A stretch of 33,289 nt of DNA from JBHHYU01 sp046757725 (GCA_046757725.1 JBHHYU010000026.1:1-33289), one strand, 5' to 3'. Numbered from the stretch's first letter, positions 1 through 8,150 are shown. Translations and numbers: made by a program. Notes: a model not told the origin generated them from the letters alone.

Positions 1-7
1 ACTTGTA

Positions 8-158
8 TCAAGGCGTGTTTGCCAACCGGCTGACGGTGGCGTAGTGCAGGTCCAGAAAATCTGCAACCTCTCTGGCTGTACCCATAACGATGTACCGCAC
101 GGACAATCCGTGCGTCGGCGCTATCGCTGAACTCGTGCGACACTGCCTTGCTACGATC
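8..158 (-). pseudogene. Remnant of REP-associated-type transposase, C-terminal HTH, frameshifted
   Basis: Read leftwards, one frame gives a tail ending in AVHRYGYSQ and the next frame continues with EVADFLDLHYATVSRL before a TGA at 8-10. Joined, these match the DnaA-like helix-turn-helix that ends REP-associated tyrosine transposases (pattern RYGY-QREIA-FLGLHYSTVSR). The join falls in a short AG repeat near positions 68-76, so loss of one AG dinucleotide would explain the shift. An in-frame stop at 159-161 closes the readable part upstream and no catalytic domain is visible. Family recognition is from the motif alone; the repeat-slippage explanation is inference. Confidence 0.45.
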
Positions 159-403
159 TTATGGCTCCCACGGTTCCCCCGTGCCGACCCGTTCCTACCT
201 CTCCCGCCGCTTTACAATACCCATAGCAAAGGGGTAAATTCGCCTCAGCGGTTTAGTCCAACACGTTTTATCCCCAGTGCCACGCAGGGGCTTCTGTCGA
301 AATCCTCCTCCCTCATAGGCACCAGGCATAAAACACTATGCGTTAGGCTGCACTCGGAGCTGTAGGAGTTCACGTTGCCAACGAAGAGAGTCGCGAGCAT
401 TTC
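159..403. other. Non-coding stretch, nothing recognised
   Basis: An open frame of 91 codons runs rightwards here (90-365) but is Pro/Leu/Ser-rich, has no ribosome-binding site and overlaps the transposase remnant, so I do not regard it as a gene. No clear promoter for the antiporter was found. Confidence 0.5.
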
Positions 404-1717
404 ATGTTAAAAGTCATGCTCTTCACGGTCTTGCTGCTCCTGGGTTTGTTCGGATCCCAGGGGCTGCCCGGCTTCGTCGGTCCTGCTTACGCTTCCGTGG
501 GCGACGCAATCCGTATGCTGACGATGGTGGGACTTTCCTTCATCATGATTCGCGTCGGCTACGAGTTCGACATCGACAAGTCGAACCTCAGGCAATACGG
601 CTGGGACTACGTCGTTGCATTCACGGCGGCGAGCTTTCCCTGGATCTTTGTAACGATCTACTTCGTCTTCGTGATGCTTCCTGCCGACGCCTGGGCGACC
701 TTGGCCGCATGGCAGGAGACGCTCCTGGCGGGGCGCTTCGCCGCGCCGACTTCTGCGGGCGTACTGTTCTCGATGCTCGCCGCGGCCGGCTTAGGAACCA
801 CTTGGCTGTTCCGCAAGGCGCGGATCCTCGCCATCTTCGACGATCTGGACACCGTACTCATGATGATCCCGCTCAAGATGCTCATAGTGGGCGTCGCCTG
901 GCAACTGGGCGTGATCGTCGTGTTCATGGCTGCGATGCTCGCGGTCGTCTACGCGTTCCTCCACAAGGTGCGTATCCCGGTCACGTGGCCATGGGTGCTT
1001 GGTTATTCGGCGGTGATCGCGGGACTCAGCGAGTTCATCTACAGAGGTTCCAAGCTAATCGACGAGTCCGTGCCGATCCACATCGAGGTGTTGTTGCCGG
1101 CCTTTTTGCTCGGATCGATCATGGCCTACCCGCGCCACAGCGAGGCCGGAGCGAACGATCATCACGCCGAGATCGAGACGCCGACAGAGCTGCGCGTTGC
1201 CACGTTGGTTGCCGCGGCTTTCATGGTCCTCGTGGGTCTGTCGATGCCGAAGATCCCGGGAGCCGACCTTGCCCAGAGCGGCGCTATGACGGCGCCGGTC
1301 GAACCAACACTCCACACCGCCGAAACAACGGCAGCGGCGGCGGCGGCTCTGGAGATAGGTCAAGCGAAATCGATTGGACGTATCACGGCGGTGCAACCGC
1401 CGATGGGCTGGCTCGAAATCGCATTTCATGTTTTGGTCATTACAATCCTCTCGAACCTCGGCAAGATGTTCCCGGCGCTCTGCTATCGACGGGAGGTGCA
1501 CTGGCGAGAGCGGTTGGCGGTGGCTATCGGAATGTGGCCACGCGGGGAGGTCGGCGCGGGCGTCCTGGTCATCTCCTTGAGCTATGGAATCGGGGGGGGC
1601 ATCGTGACGGTCGCGATGCTCAGTCTCGCACTCAACCTGCTGCTAACCGGAGTGTTCATCTACGTCGTGAAACGCCTCACACGCCCGCTTCCAGCCTATG
1701 CGGGGCGTGGCATATGA
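404..1717 (+). CDS. Cation/proton antiporter, CPA2-like membrane protein
   Basis: A 437-residue multi-spanning membrane protein, probably exchanging Na+ or K+ for H+ across the inner membrane. Hydrophobic segments start at residue 5. Family-like motifs are APTSAG at about 114-119, the acidic cluster DDLD at 146-149 inside a membrane region, and MWPRGEVGAG near 375, which resembles the conserved PRGEVG of sodium/proton exchangers. An Ala-rich, hydrophilic insertion at about 280-335 separates the last membrane segments and is unusual. The ATG at 404 has only a weak GA-rich upstream sequence, but it places the first membrane helix correctly. It stands alone: the next gene is convergent. Ion specificity cannot be told. 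Family-level call is fairly safe. Confidence 0.8.
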   Translation: MLKVMLFTVLLLLGLFGSQGLPGFVGPAYASVGDAIRMLTMVGLSFIMIRVGYEFDIDKSNLRQYGWDYVVAFTAASFPWIFVTIYFVFVMLPADAWATLAAWQETLLAGRFAAPTSAGVLFSMLAAAGLGTTWLFRKARILAIFDDLDTVLMMIPLKMLIVGVAWQLGVIVVFMAAMLAVVYAFLHKVRIPVTWPWVLGYSAVIAGLSEFIYRGSKLIDESVPIHIEVLLPAFLLGSIMAYPRHSEAGANDHHAEIETPTELRVATLVAAAFMVLVGLSMPKIPGADLAQSGAMTAPVEPTLHTAETTAAAAAALEIGQAKSIGRITAVQPPMGWLEIAFHVLVITILSNLGKMFPALCYRREVHWRERLAVAIGMWPRGEVGAGVLVISLSYGIGGGIVTVAMLSLALNLLLTGVFIYVVKRLTRPLPAYAGRGI

Positions 1718-1873
1718 GAACATGGCCTAACACCTATGAGGTCCCCGGTTGTCAAGGGTACAAGCCTCCGTTGACGAAAAAAGCTTCGCCTCAGCAACGA
1801 CGTCGCTCCGATCCAAGATAATAGGGCCACCTATGAAAAACGCCGTCAAGAGGGTAAAGGCCTCCGTGAGCGG

Positions 1874-3118
1874 TTAACTCATAGGAATCTGAGCGGTCGC
1901 TTCGAGATTCTTCAGGTCGATGACCGTGATGGTATTGGCTAGGCTATTCGTGACATAGGCCCGGTTGCCCGCGGGCGAATAGCTGATGTGTGATGAGCCG
2001 AGTCCGGCCGGCACCCGTGTGGCCACCCTCTTTTCCGCCACGTCGATGACGCTCACCCATTGATCTCCAAAATGCGTGGCAACGGCGTATCGACCGTCCG
2101 GAGCCATGTCAAGACCGTGCGGGTAGGGTCCCACCCCTACTACGCCTAACCGGGACCTACTCGGGACGTCAATGATGGCCACCGAGTCTTCAAAGAAGTT
2201 TGCCACCAGCAGGATCTTCCCATCCGGAGTCAGGGTGGTCTGGTGGGCAGCCTCACCGCTAGGGACCGTGCCTAATACCTGAAAAGTGCTTGTATCTATC
2301 AAGGAGATATCATGTGACCGTGAGTTGGCAACGCATACGATGGCATCGTCTGAGGTGACAGCTGGATGAGCAGGGCCGTCACCAACCTGCGTTTCGGCGA
2401 GCACCTGCCTCCGTTCCAGATCGACGGTTACGAGGAGATTTCGCAACGTGTCCGGCACGTAGGCCCGCTGGCCGTCATGACTCGTGGCCGCCGCACTCGG
2501 GCGCCCGCCGATGGGTAGATTAATAGGTTGCGTTTCATCGCCATCGTACACGAGCGTCAGGATACCGTTTCTGCCGGGCAAGATCACCACGCTGCCGTTG
2601 TCCGAGACAACGGGCATAATCGGATGTTCGCCGGTACCGATTCGCCCCTGGGCGCTGAGGGTTTGCCCGTCGAGCCGGACCATAGTGTCAGTGGAACTCT
2701 CAGCGACGTATACGTGTCCCGAGCGTGGGTGGACAGCCAAGTGTGACGTTCCCTCACCCACCTGGGCGCTCCTGGTGGCACGTTCGAGGGTCGTATCAAC
2801 CATAAACACGGTACGGTCCCGGTCAACGGCATACAAACGCCGCCCATCGGGTGACATGCCGACGTGGTGTACTCCCGGCCCATTATCCATCGGTTCCCAG
2901 CTCGTACGGGACGCCGTCCACTCCCACACGGAGTCCTCGATGCGAGCAATGCAATGGGGAATACCGGCCTCCACAAAGGCCATATAGGCTTGACTAGGAT
3001 TCTCGCGAAGGATTGCGCGCAGCCGCTCGCCGGGCTTGAGATTCAGATACGCGCGCCTCAGCACGGAAAACAGTTCACCGGACGTCGACGTCTGGAGATC
3101 AAGCTCTCTAGTCCTCAT
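1874..3118 (-). CDS. YVTN-type beta-propeller protein with TusA-like N-terminal domain
   Basis: A 414-residue protein without signal peptide. Residues from about 80 to the end are a series of roughly 40-residue blades with repeats such as SPDGRRLYAV, TPDGKILLVAN, APDGRYAVATH and SPAGNRAYVTNS, typical of the cytochrome D1/YncE-like seven-bladed propeller. Residues 1-72 look different: LDL, then a helix, then LKPGERLRAIL and a beta strand near 57-68, the layout of TusA/SirA sulfur-carrier folds, but the CPxP motif that carries sulfur is absent. The start has GAAGGT 6 nt upstream. It follows lyase 1 after 193 nt on the same strand, so it may be the last gene of the hydratase-lyase operon. Function unknown; the TusA resemblance is by eye. 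Confidence 0.75.
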   Translation of the reverse strand: MRTRELDLQTSTSGELFSVLRRAYLNLKPGERLRAILRENPSQAYMAFVEAGIPHCIARIEDSVWEWTASRTSWEPMDNGPGVHHVGMSPDGRRLYAVDRDRTVFMVDTTLERATRSAQVGEGTSHLAVHPRSGHVYVAESSTDTMVRLDGQTLSAQGRIGTGEHPIMPVVSDNGSVVILPGRNGILTLVYDGDETQPINLPIGGRPSAAATSHDGQRAYVPDTLRNLLVTVDLERRQVLAETQVGDGPAHPAVTSDDAIVCVANSRSHDISLIDTSTFQVLGTVPSGEAAHQTTLTPDGKILLVANFFEDSVAIIDVPSRSRLGVVGVGPYPHGLDMAPDGRYAVATHFGDQWVSVIDVAEKRVATRVPAGLGSSHISYSPAGNRAYVTNSLANTITVIDLKNLEATAQIPMS

Positions 3119-3311
3119 GACGACCTTCGCACAAGCAATAAAAATAGCCGGATTTCAGTTTTCCGCCCATGGTCTACAAAAATTACCTTACAGTGTCTAA
3201 TAACGTCCATGCCACCGGCAGAAACTGTCAAGTCAGTGGGCAGGTCTGTTCCCTAAGAAAACGGTCCCGGAGTCTCTTTTCCCCAGCACTTAAAGGCAGG
3301 TTGAGTGAGAG

Positions 3312-4211
3312 CTACTCGGCAGTCAATCTCTTTTCCAGTGAAAGGTACGCCGGCAGATCCAGGAGAGCCTCATACTCCTTCAGTGAAGCCATCCGATCAC
3401 TAAAGCTCTTGGTTGAACCCTCATTCTTGAGAACAGTCAGCATATCCGTGACCGCTTTGACTACGGTGTAACGTATCGCATTTGTCCCGCCCATCTTAAA
3501 ACCAAGCGCTTTGACCTCATCGAGGGTGACGTTCCCGGCGTGGATTGCGTCATCTACAAACATCATCGAGGTAGGACCTTTCACGGTATCACGGATCTTT
3601 TTCAATGCGTTTAGAGTTCGCTCCCGGTTCCCGGCTTTTCTAACCCATGACATCGCGATCGCAACAACGTCCGCCCCGGCATCCTCATAGGCCTTGGCCC
3701 TGCGGATTGCTTCGTCCAAGCCGTAAACCGATTCGGCATCGGTCCGCGCTCCAATGACAAAGTCCTCGTCCTCCCGAGCGTGCATGGCGGCTTCAAACTT
3801 CTTTAACTGCTCCTTCAGCGGAACGACCGGCGTGCCTCCTTCGATCAGAGCGCACCTCTTGGGGGTAACTTGGTCTTCAAATTGTATCCCCGCTACTCCG
3901 GCCTGCTCAAATTCTTTAACCGTTCGTATAATACCAAGGGGGCCACTTAAATATCCCGTATCCGCGTCAACCATCAAGGGAATCCTTATCGAAGCCGCAA
4001 CATTTTTTGCATGGTGAGCCATTTCTGCCAACGTGAGAAAGCCTAGATCCGGGAGTCCCAAAAGACTTGCGCCGGTAACATTGCCGAGGAGCTTGACCAT
4101 AGGGAAGCCAATCTTATCAGCTAGCCTGGCAGTGATGCAGTCATACACCCCGGGAAACGTAAGAAAAGCATCGCCTTGAAAAAGTTTTCTCAGCTGAGTG
4201 GTTTTCCTCAT
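3312..4211 (-). CDS. PEP mutase/isocitrate lyase superfamily lyase 1
   Basis: A 299-residue TIM-barrel lyase. This family cleaves or forms C-C or C-P bonds next to a carboxylate (2-methylisocitrate lyase, 2,3-dimethylmalate lyase, oxaloacetate hydrolase, PEP mutase). Visible residues are Asp55 in LGLPDLG, metal-binding Asp82 and Asp84 in VDADTGY, Glu112-Asp113, and catalytic-loop Cys120 in PKRCAL. The loop is KRCAL rather than the common KKCGH or KRCGH. The start at 4211 is chosen because AAGGAG lies 6 nt upstream; a longer frame from 4241 has no such site. It lies 58 nt after the binding-protein gene and is about 83% identical to the lyase at 5366-6265. The substrate is not determined; a 2-substituted malate is my inference from the adjacent hydratase. 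Confidence 0.85.
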   Translation of the reverse strand: MRKTTQLRKLFQGDAFLTFPGVYDCITARLADKIGFPMVKLLGNVTGASLLGLPDLGFLTLAEMAHHAKNVAASIRIPLMVDADTGYLSGPLGIIRTVKEFEQAGVAGIQFEDQVTPKRCALIEGGTPVVPLKEQLKKFEAAMHAREDEDFVIGARTDAESVYGLDEAIRRAKAYEDAGADVVAIAMSWVRKAGNRERTLNALKKIRDTVKGPTSMMFVDDAIHAGNVTLDEVKALGFKMGGTNAIRYTVVKAVTDMLTVLKNEGSTKSFSDRMASLKEYEALLDLPAYLSLEKRLTAE

Positions 4212-4269
4212 CGCTTGCTCCTTGCCCATAAGCCGTTGCAAGTTCGTGGTTATAACGAATCTACCCCTC

Positions 4270-5304
4270 TCAGGGGACCTTGAAAATCGTTCGATACTGG
4301 TCGAAGTATTTCTTATAGTCCCTGGCTAGAGGGGTATCGCTGGGTACCAAATTGACCCCCTTGACGAGGCGGGGAGGATTGGCTTTAACCCCTTTTCTGA
4401 CCGGTACGTATCTGGCTTTGGCCAATAATTTTTGCGCCTCTTCCGAAAGCACGAAATCGATATAAAGCCTCGCCGCATTTGGGTGGGGTGGGTGAGCCGC
4501 AATAGCAGAAATATAATGGTAAGCAATGACAGGGTTAGCCCTCACCCAGTCAATGGGAGCCCCTGCCGCCTTCAGCTCTTCCATCCTCGGGGTGTAAAGC
4601 ACTGGACCGACCTTGAACTCCCCGGCGGCCACGAGCTGGGCCATGAGGGTATGCCCTTGGCGATACGTAATGTTTTGAGCCGCCAATTTTTTCATAAAAT
4701 CGGGACCCTTCTCCCGGCCCATAATCTTCAACATGTTGGCGAACCACTCTGACTCCTCGCGATCCATGACCATATGGCCCTTCCATCTCGGTTGCAGAAG
4801 ATCCAGCCAGTCCTTAGGAGCCTGATTGGGTGGGACGAGACTTGTGTTGTAACCGATCGTGGCCGGGTTCATGTAGAAACTTGTCCAGTACCCTTTAGGA
4901 TCCCTATAACCTGCCGGATAATACTTTGATTGAGGGGATCGGTACTTTGCAAAGAGACCCTTTTGCAGAAGGACGTAGGCCGTAAACGACCGCATGTTAT
5001 AAACGTCGGCATTGTATCTGCCGGCTTTTGTCTCCACGAGGATCTTTTCCATGAGGGTGTCCGATCCGGCGCGGTAATGCTTGACCTTTAGGAAGGGGTA
5101 CCGTTTTTCGAACGCCTTATTCAAGCGCACCGCGGTCCTAACATTAAGCGAACCGTAGAACATGACGGTCCCTTCTTTCTTAGCGCCCTCGGTAAGTCTC
5201 GCGACCCTTTCTTTCTCCGTCTCCGCTCGGGCTTCACTGAGTAGAAAAGCCACGCCGAAGACAACGGAGCAAACGAGGCAAAGGACTTGTTTCAGTACTC
5301 GCAT
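4270..5304 (-). CDS. Extracellular solute-binding protein (iron/thiamine-type), copy 1
   Basis: A 344-residue periplasmic binding protein of the type 2 fold used by ferric iron, thiamine and polyamine ABC importers. A signal peptide with hydrophobic core at about 7-24 ends at ARA, with probable cleavage after residue 27. The mature part begins with the usual EGAKKEGTVMFYG opening and has the FEKRYPFLKVKHYRAG region. The ATG at 5304 is supported by AGGAGG 4 nt upstream. No permease or ATPase gene is present in the window, so it either serves a distant transporter or acts as a sensor or carrier. It sits between two near-identical lyase genes with gaps of 61 and 58 nt. A paralogue lies at 12051-13061. 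The ligand is unknown; an organic acid is inference from context. Confidence 0.85.
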   Translation of the reverse strand: MRVLKQVLCLVCSVVFGVAFLLSEARAETEKERVARLTEGAKKEGTVMFYGSLNVRTAVRLNKAFEKRYPFLKVKHYRAGSDTLMEKILVETKAGRYNADVYNMRSFTAYVLLQKGLFAKYRSPQSKYYPAGYRDPKGYWTSFYMNPATIGYNTSLVPPNQAPKDWLDLLQPRWKGHMVMDREESEWFANMLKIMGREKGPDFMKKLAAQNITYRQGHTLMAQLVAAGEFKVGPVLYTPRMEELKAAGAPIDWVRANPVIAYHYISAIAAHPPHPNAARLYIDFVLSEEAQKLLAKARYVPVRKGVKANPPRLVKGVNLVPSDTPLARDYKKYFDQYRTIFKVP

Positions 5305-5365
5305 TGTTCCTCCTATCAAGCCCAAGGATCGCGGTAGGTCGATCCCAGGGCGGCCTAAAACAACT

Positions 5366-6265
5366 TCATTCAGCGGCGAATCTCTTTTCCAAAGAGAGGT
5401 ATTCCGGCAGGTCCAGGAGAGCCTCGTACTCTTTCAGTGAAGCCATCCGATCGGCAAAGCTCTTGGTCGATCCCTCGTTCTTGAGCGTAATCAACATATC
5501 CGTAACAGCTTTCACGACCGTGTATCTAACGGCATTTCCCGATCCCATCGTAATCCCTAGTTTCTTGACCTCGTTGAGAGTTATGTTTCCTGCCTTTATC
5601 GCCTCGTCCATGAACATCATGTTGATAGGACCCTTCACCGTATCGCGGATCTTCTTGAACGCGCTGAGAGTCCGCTCCCTGTTTCCCTCTTTCCTAACCC
5701 AGGTCAGGGCTATCGAGACCAGACCCGCTCCGGCATCCTCATAGGCCTTGGCCCGGCGGATAGCTTCGTCCAACCCGTAGACAGATTCGGCATCGGTTCG
5801 CGCCCCGATGACAAAGTCCTCATCCTGCCGGGCTTCTAAAGCCGCTTCCAATTTTTTTAACTGTTCTTTTAGTGGTACCACCGGTGTTCCGCCTTCAATA
5901 AGAGCGCACCTCTTGGGAGTCACCTGGTCCTCAAAGGAAATCCCTGCAAGCCCCGCCTGCTCGAATTCTCTGACCGTACGTATGATGCCAAGGGGGCCGC
6001 TGGCGTACCCCGTGTCCGCGTCAGCCATCAAGGGAATCGTTATCGAAGCAGCAACGTTTTTTGCATGATGCGCCATTTCAACCAGTGTGAGAAAACCAAG
6101 GTCCGGGAGTCCCAAGAGACTTGCCCCGGTTACGTTGCCGAGGAGCTTGACCATAGGGAAACCGACCTTTTCCGCTAGCCTTGCCGTAATACAGTCATAT
6201 ATTCCGGGCGGGATAATGAGTTCTTTCCCTTTGAGGAGATGTCTCAGCTTGGTTGTTTTTTTCAT
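5366..6265 (-). CDS. PEP mutase/isocitrate lyase superfamily lyase 2
   Basis: A 299-residue paralogue of the lyase at 3312-4211, colinear with no gaps and differing at about 52 positions by eye. The catalytic set is kept: Asp55, Asp82 and Asp84, Glu112-Asp113 and Cys120 in PKRCAL. Differences concentrate in the first 25 residues and around 185-245 (for example GITMGSGNAV versus GFKMGGTNAI), which may reflect different specificity. The ATG at 6265 has GGAAG 5 nt upstream and is preferred to the in-frame TTG at 6268. It lies 110 nt after the LeuD-like gene and 61 nt before the binding-protein gene. Retention of both copies in one operon suggests a heteromer, two substrates or a recent duplication. 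Confidence 0.85.
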   Translation of the reverse strand: MKKTTKLRHLLKGKELIIPPGIYDCITARLAEKVGFPMVKLLGNVTGASLLGLPDLGFLTLVEMAHHAKNVAASITIPLMADADTGYASGPLGIIRTVREFEQAGLAGISFEDQVTPKRCALIEGGTPVVPLKEQLKKLEAALEARQDEDFVIGARTDAESVYGLDEAIRRAKAYEDAGAGLVSIALTWVRKEGNRERTLSAFKKIRDTVKGPINMMFMDEAIKAGNITLNEVKKLGITMGSGNAVRYTVVKAVTDMLITLKNEGSTKSFADRMASLKEYEALLDLPEYLSLEKRFAAE

Positions 6266-6345
6266 CAAAACTTCCTCTCACATCAAAAATGAAAAACAAA
6301 ATTTATTCCGAAGCCTTTTTTCAGTGCCATCGCACCGCTCGTGCT

Positions 6346-6373
6346 GAGCCCAAGCAAGCGAAACAACGGGCTC
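6346..6373. repeat. Inverted repeat GAGCCC/GGGCTC just after the LeuD-like gene
   Basis: Perfect 6-bp arms (6346-6351 and 6368-6373) flank a 16-nt loop, 2 nt beyond the stop codon of the LeuD-like gene. The transcript could form a hairpin there. It has no adjoining U tract, so it is more likely an intra-operon stability or processing element than a full terminator. Confidence 0.3.
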
Positions 6374-6375
6374 GC

Positions 6376-6870
6376 TTAAGGCCTCGCATTTGGGTTACCT
6401 TTTTTGCCTTCTTTTCCGAGAGTCTCTCTCAGAAAGGGGATTAGTCCGCCCTTATCCAGGATCTGGATCGCATCGTCCGAAAATGGTGCAGACCGCCTCG
6501 TCTCGCCGTTAGTCAGGTTTCGGATCGCTCCGGTGCGAAGGTTGATCTCGAGTTCATTGCCTTCCTCCACCATTTGCGAGATGCCACCACATTCAATGGC
6601 AGGGAGCCCCAGATTAATCAGCGTACGGAGATAGATGCTGGAGATCGATTCTGCTACCACAGCGGCGATTCCTGCGGCTTTCAATGATCGGGGTGCATTC
6701 TCCGAGGTAGAGCCCATGCCAAAATTGATCCCCGCGACGATAATGTCTCCCGGCCTGACCTTCTTGTGAAAGTCGGGGTCTACCCCCGCCATCACACCGT
6801 TGATGTTGCCCGAGTCGAGACAATCGCCAAACTTCCAGGTTTTACCTCTGATAATCTGCTCCATTTTCAA
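6376..6870 (-). CDS. LeuD-like hydro-lyase small subunit (aconitase family, swivel domain)
   Basis: A 164-residue swivelling subunit of the isopropylmalate isomerase / homoaconitase / dimethylmaleate hydratase group. It partners the LeuC-like protein encoded immediately upstream; the genes overlap by 4 nt (ATGA). The fold is recognisable from GDIIVAGINFGMGS, AAVVAESISSIYLRTLINLGLPAIEC and the C-terminal half. Two active-site signatures are altered: the N-terminal GDNINTD-type motif reads GDCLDSGN, and the SREHA motif reads TSENA (Thr55-Ser-Glu-Asn-Ala59), so the usual Arg and His are Ser56 and Asn58. This argues against ordinary leucine biosynthesis. The start at 6870 is fixed by the overlap. 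The neighbouring lyases suggest hydration of an unsaturated branched dicarboxylate; that is inference. Confidence 0.82.
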   Translation of the reverse strand: MKMEQIIRGKTWKFGDCLDSGNINGVMAGVDPDFHKKVRPGDIIVAGINFGMGSTSENAPRSLKAAGIAAVVAESISSIYLRTLINLGLPAIECGGISQMVEEGNELEINLRTGAIRNLTNGETRRSAPFSDDAIQILDKGGLIPFLRETLGKEGKKGNPNARP

Positions 6871-8150
6871 TCTCCTAAAAACTCACGAGGATCAACGATC
6901 TTCCCTGCGATGGCACCAGCGGTCACAGAGGCTGGACTCCCCAGATAAATCATTGAACCGCGGTGTCCCATGCGACCGGGAAAGTTCCGATTTCCTGACG
7001 ATAGGCAGACCTCACCCTCCGCCAGGGAAGGCCAGACGCATATGCTACACTCCGGCGTGGTCACGACGGTCTTTGCCTTCTTGAAAATATCTAATAAACC
7101 TTCATCCCTTGCCTGGAAGTAGGCGCCGTAGGATGCTGGCGTTATCACCATCCGGACCCCGGCGTGCACCTGCCGGCCTTTGAGTATTTGAGCGGCAACG
7201 CGGAGGTCTTCAATGCGGGCATTGGAACAGGTCCCGATGAAGGCTTGATCGATTTTTGTACCTACGGACTTGCTTACGGGTTGCCCATTCGATGGTACCC
7301 CGGGGAATGCCACAAAAGGCTCCATATCCGTGAGGTCAACTGTGTGTGTCGCCTCGTACCCGGCATCGGGATCGCTTTCGGCCGTCTGAAAATCTCCTTG
7401 GCACACCCGCTTCGCATAATCGATGCTTTTCTCGTCCGGCGGAAATACCGCGTTCAGGGCAACCATTTCGACCGCCATATTGCACATGGAGAGCCTACTG
7501 TCAATACTGATATCCTTTACGGCTTCTCCACCATATTCGATGGTCTTATTAACGGTTCCATTGGGACCCAGGTCCGCCATAATCTTAAGAACGATGTCTT
7601 TCCCCCAGATCCATGGCGGGCGCTGTCCCACCAGGTTAATACGAATAGCAGGTGGAACCTTGAACCAAATTTTTCCTGTGGCGAGCACACCCACGGTCTC
7701 AGTGAAACCAATACCTGTAGAAAAACATCCGAGGGCCCCGTAGGTGCAGGAATGGGAATCGGCGCCAACAATGAACTCTCCGGGTTTTACATGCCCCCGT
7801 TCCACCATAACGTTATGTCCGATCCCCCCCAGGTTGCCGTTATAAACGGTTGCCCCCTGTTCTTCTTTAAACGTCTTGGCGGTGAGCTGGCCTTCGGCCC
7901 TGGCCTTGCTACGGGCCGGCTGTTCATCAAAGTTTATGATCACTTTTTCTGGGTCCCATGCCTTGTGCACACCGATATCATTCAGCAGCTCTTTGAAGAC
8001 TCCGTAAAGCCCTTTTGGATCTTCCGCCTTGGCAAACCGAAGATCCTTGATGTAAAGCTTATCGACCTGGGCGTTGATCATATCCCCCGGCCGAACCTCT
8101 GTTTTCCCGGCTGATCGCGCACATATCTTCTCTGTGATCGTCATCCCCAT
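6867..8150 (-). CDS. LeuC-like hydro-lyase large subunit ([4Fe-4S], aconitase family)
   Basis: A 427-residue large subunit that carries the catalytic iron-sulfur cluster. The three cluster ligands are visible as Cys308 (IGTCSNAR) and Cys368 and Cys371 (PECSIC). Other family motifs are NFDEQ at 73-77, GADSHSCTYGALG at 129-141 and SGNRNFPGRMG at 385-395. Length fits the LeuC/HacA/DmdA group (about 420). The ATG at 8150 has AAGGAG 8 nt upstream; a second in-frame ATG two codons on is too far from that site. It is the first gene of the leftward operon, about 80 nt after a strong promoter candidate at 8238-8266. No leuA or leuB is nearby, so catabolic hydration is more likely than leucine synthesis, as in the dimethylmaleate hydratase-lyase pair of nicotinate fermentation. 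Confidence 0.88.
   Translation of the reverse strand: MGMTITEKICARSAGKTEVRPGDMINAQVDKLYIKDLRFAKAEDPKGLYGVFKELLNDIGVHKAWDPEKVIINFDEQPARSKARAEGQLTAKTFKEEQGATVYNGNLGGIGHNVMVERGHVKPGEFIVGADSHSCTYGALGCFSTGIGFTETVGVLATGKIWFKVPPAIRINLVGQRPPWIWGKDIVLKIMADLGPNGTVNKTIEYGGEAVKDISIDSRLSMCNMAVEMVALNAVFPPDEKSIDYAKRVCQGDFQTAESDPDAGYEATHTVDLTDMEPFVAFPGVPSNGQPVSKSVGTKIDQAFIGTCSNARIEDLRVAAQILKGRQVHAGVRMVITPASYGAYFQARDEGLLDIFKKAKTVVTTPECSICVWPSLAEGEVCLSSGNRNFPGRMGHRGSMIYLGSPASVTAGAIAGKIVDPREFLGD

Noticed and set aside
709..1821. 370-codon plus-strand frame overlapping the antiporter
   Set aside because: Arg/Gly-rich shadow of the antiporter gene in another frame; no domain and no ribosome-binding site.
3312..4211. 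True isocitrate lyase or methylcitrate-cycle PrpB
   Set aside because: Too short for isocitrate lyase, the KKCGH loop is changed, and no prpC or citrate synthase is nearby. The MmgE/PrpD gene is 20 kb away and not linked.
4264..4276. CCCCT/AGGGG hairpin at the end of the binding-protein gene as a terminator
   Set aside because: It overlaps the stop codon, has a 3-nt loop and no T tract, and the next gene continues 58 nt on.
7164..8114. 316-codon plus-strand frame
   Set aside because: Antisense to the LeuC-like gene, whose cluster cysteines and motifs are clear.
6376..8150. Leucine biosynthesis leuCD
   Set aside because: No leuA or leuB is adjacent, the small-subunit SREH motif is altered, and the neighbours are lyases and a binding protein.
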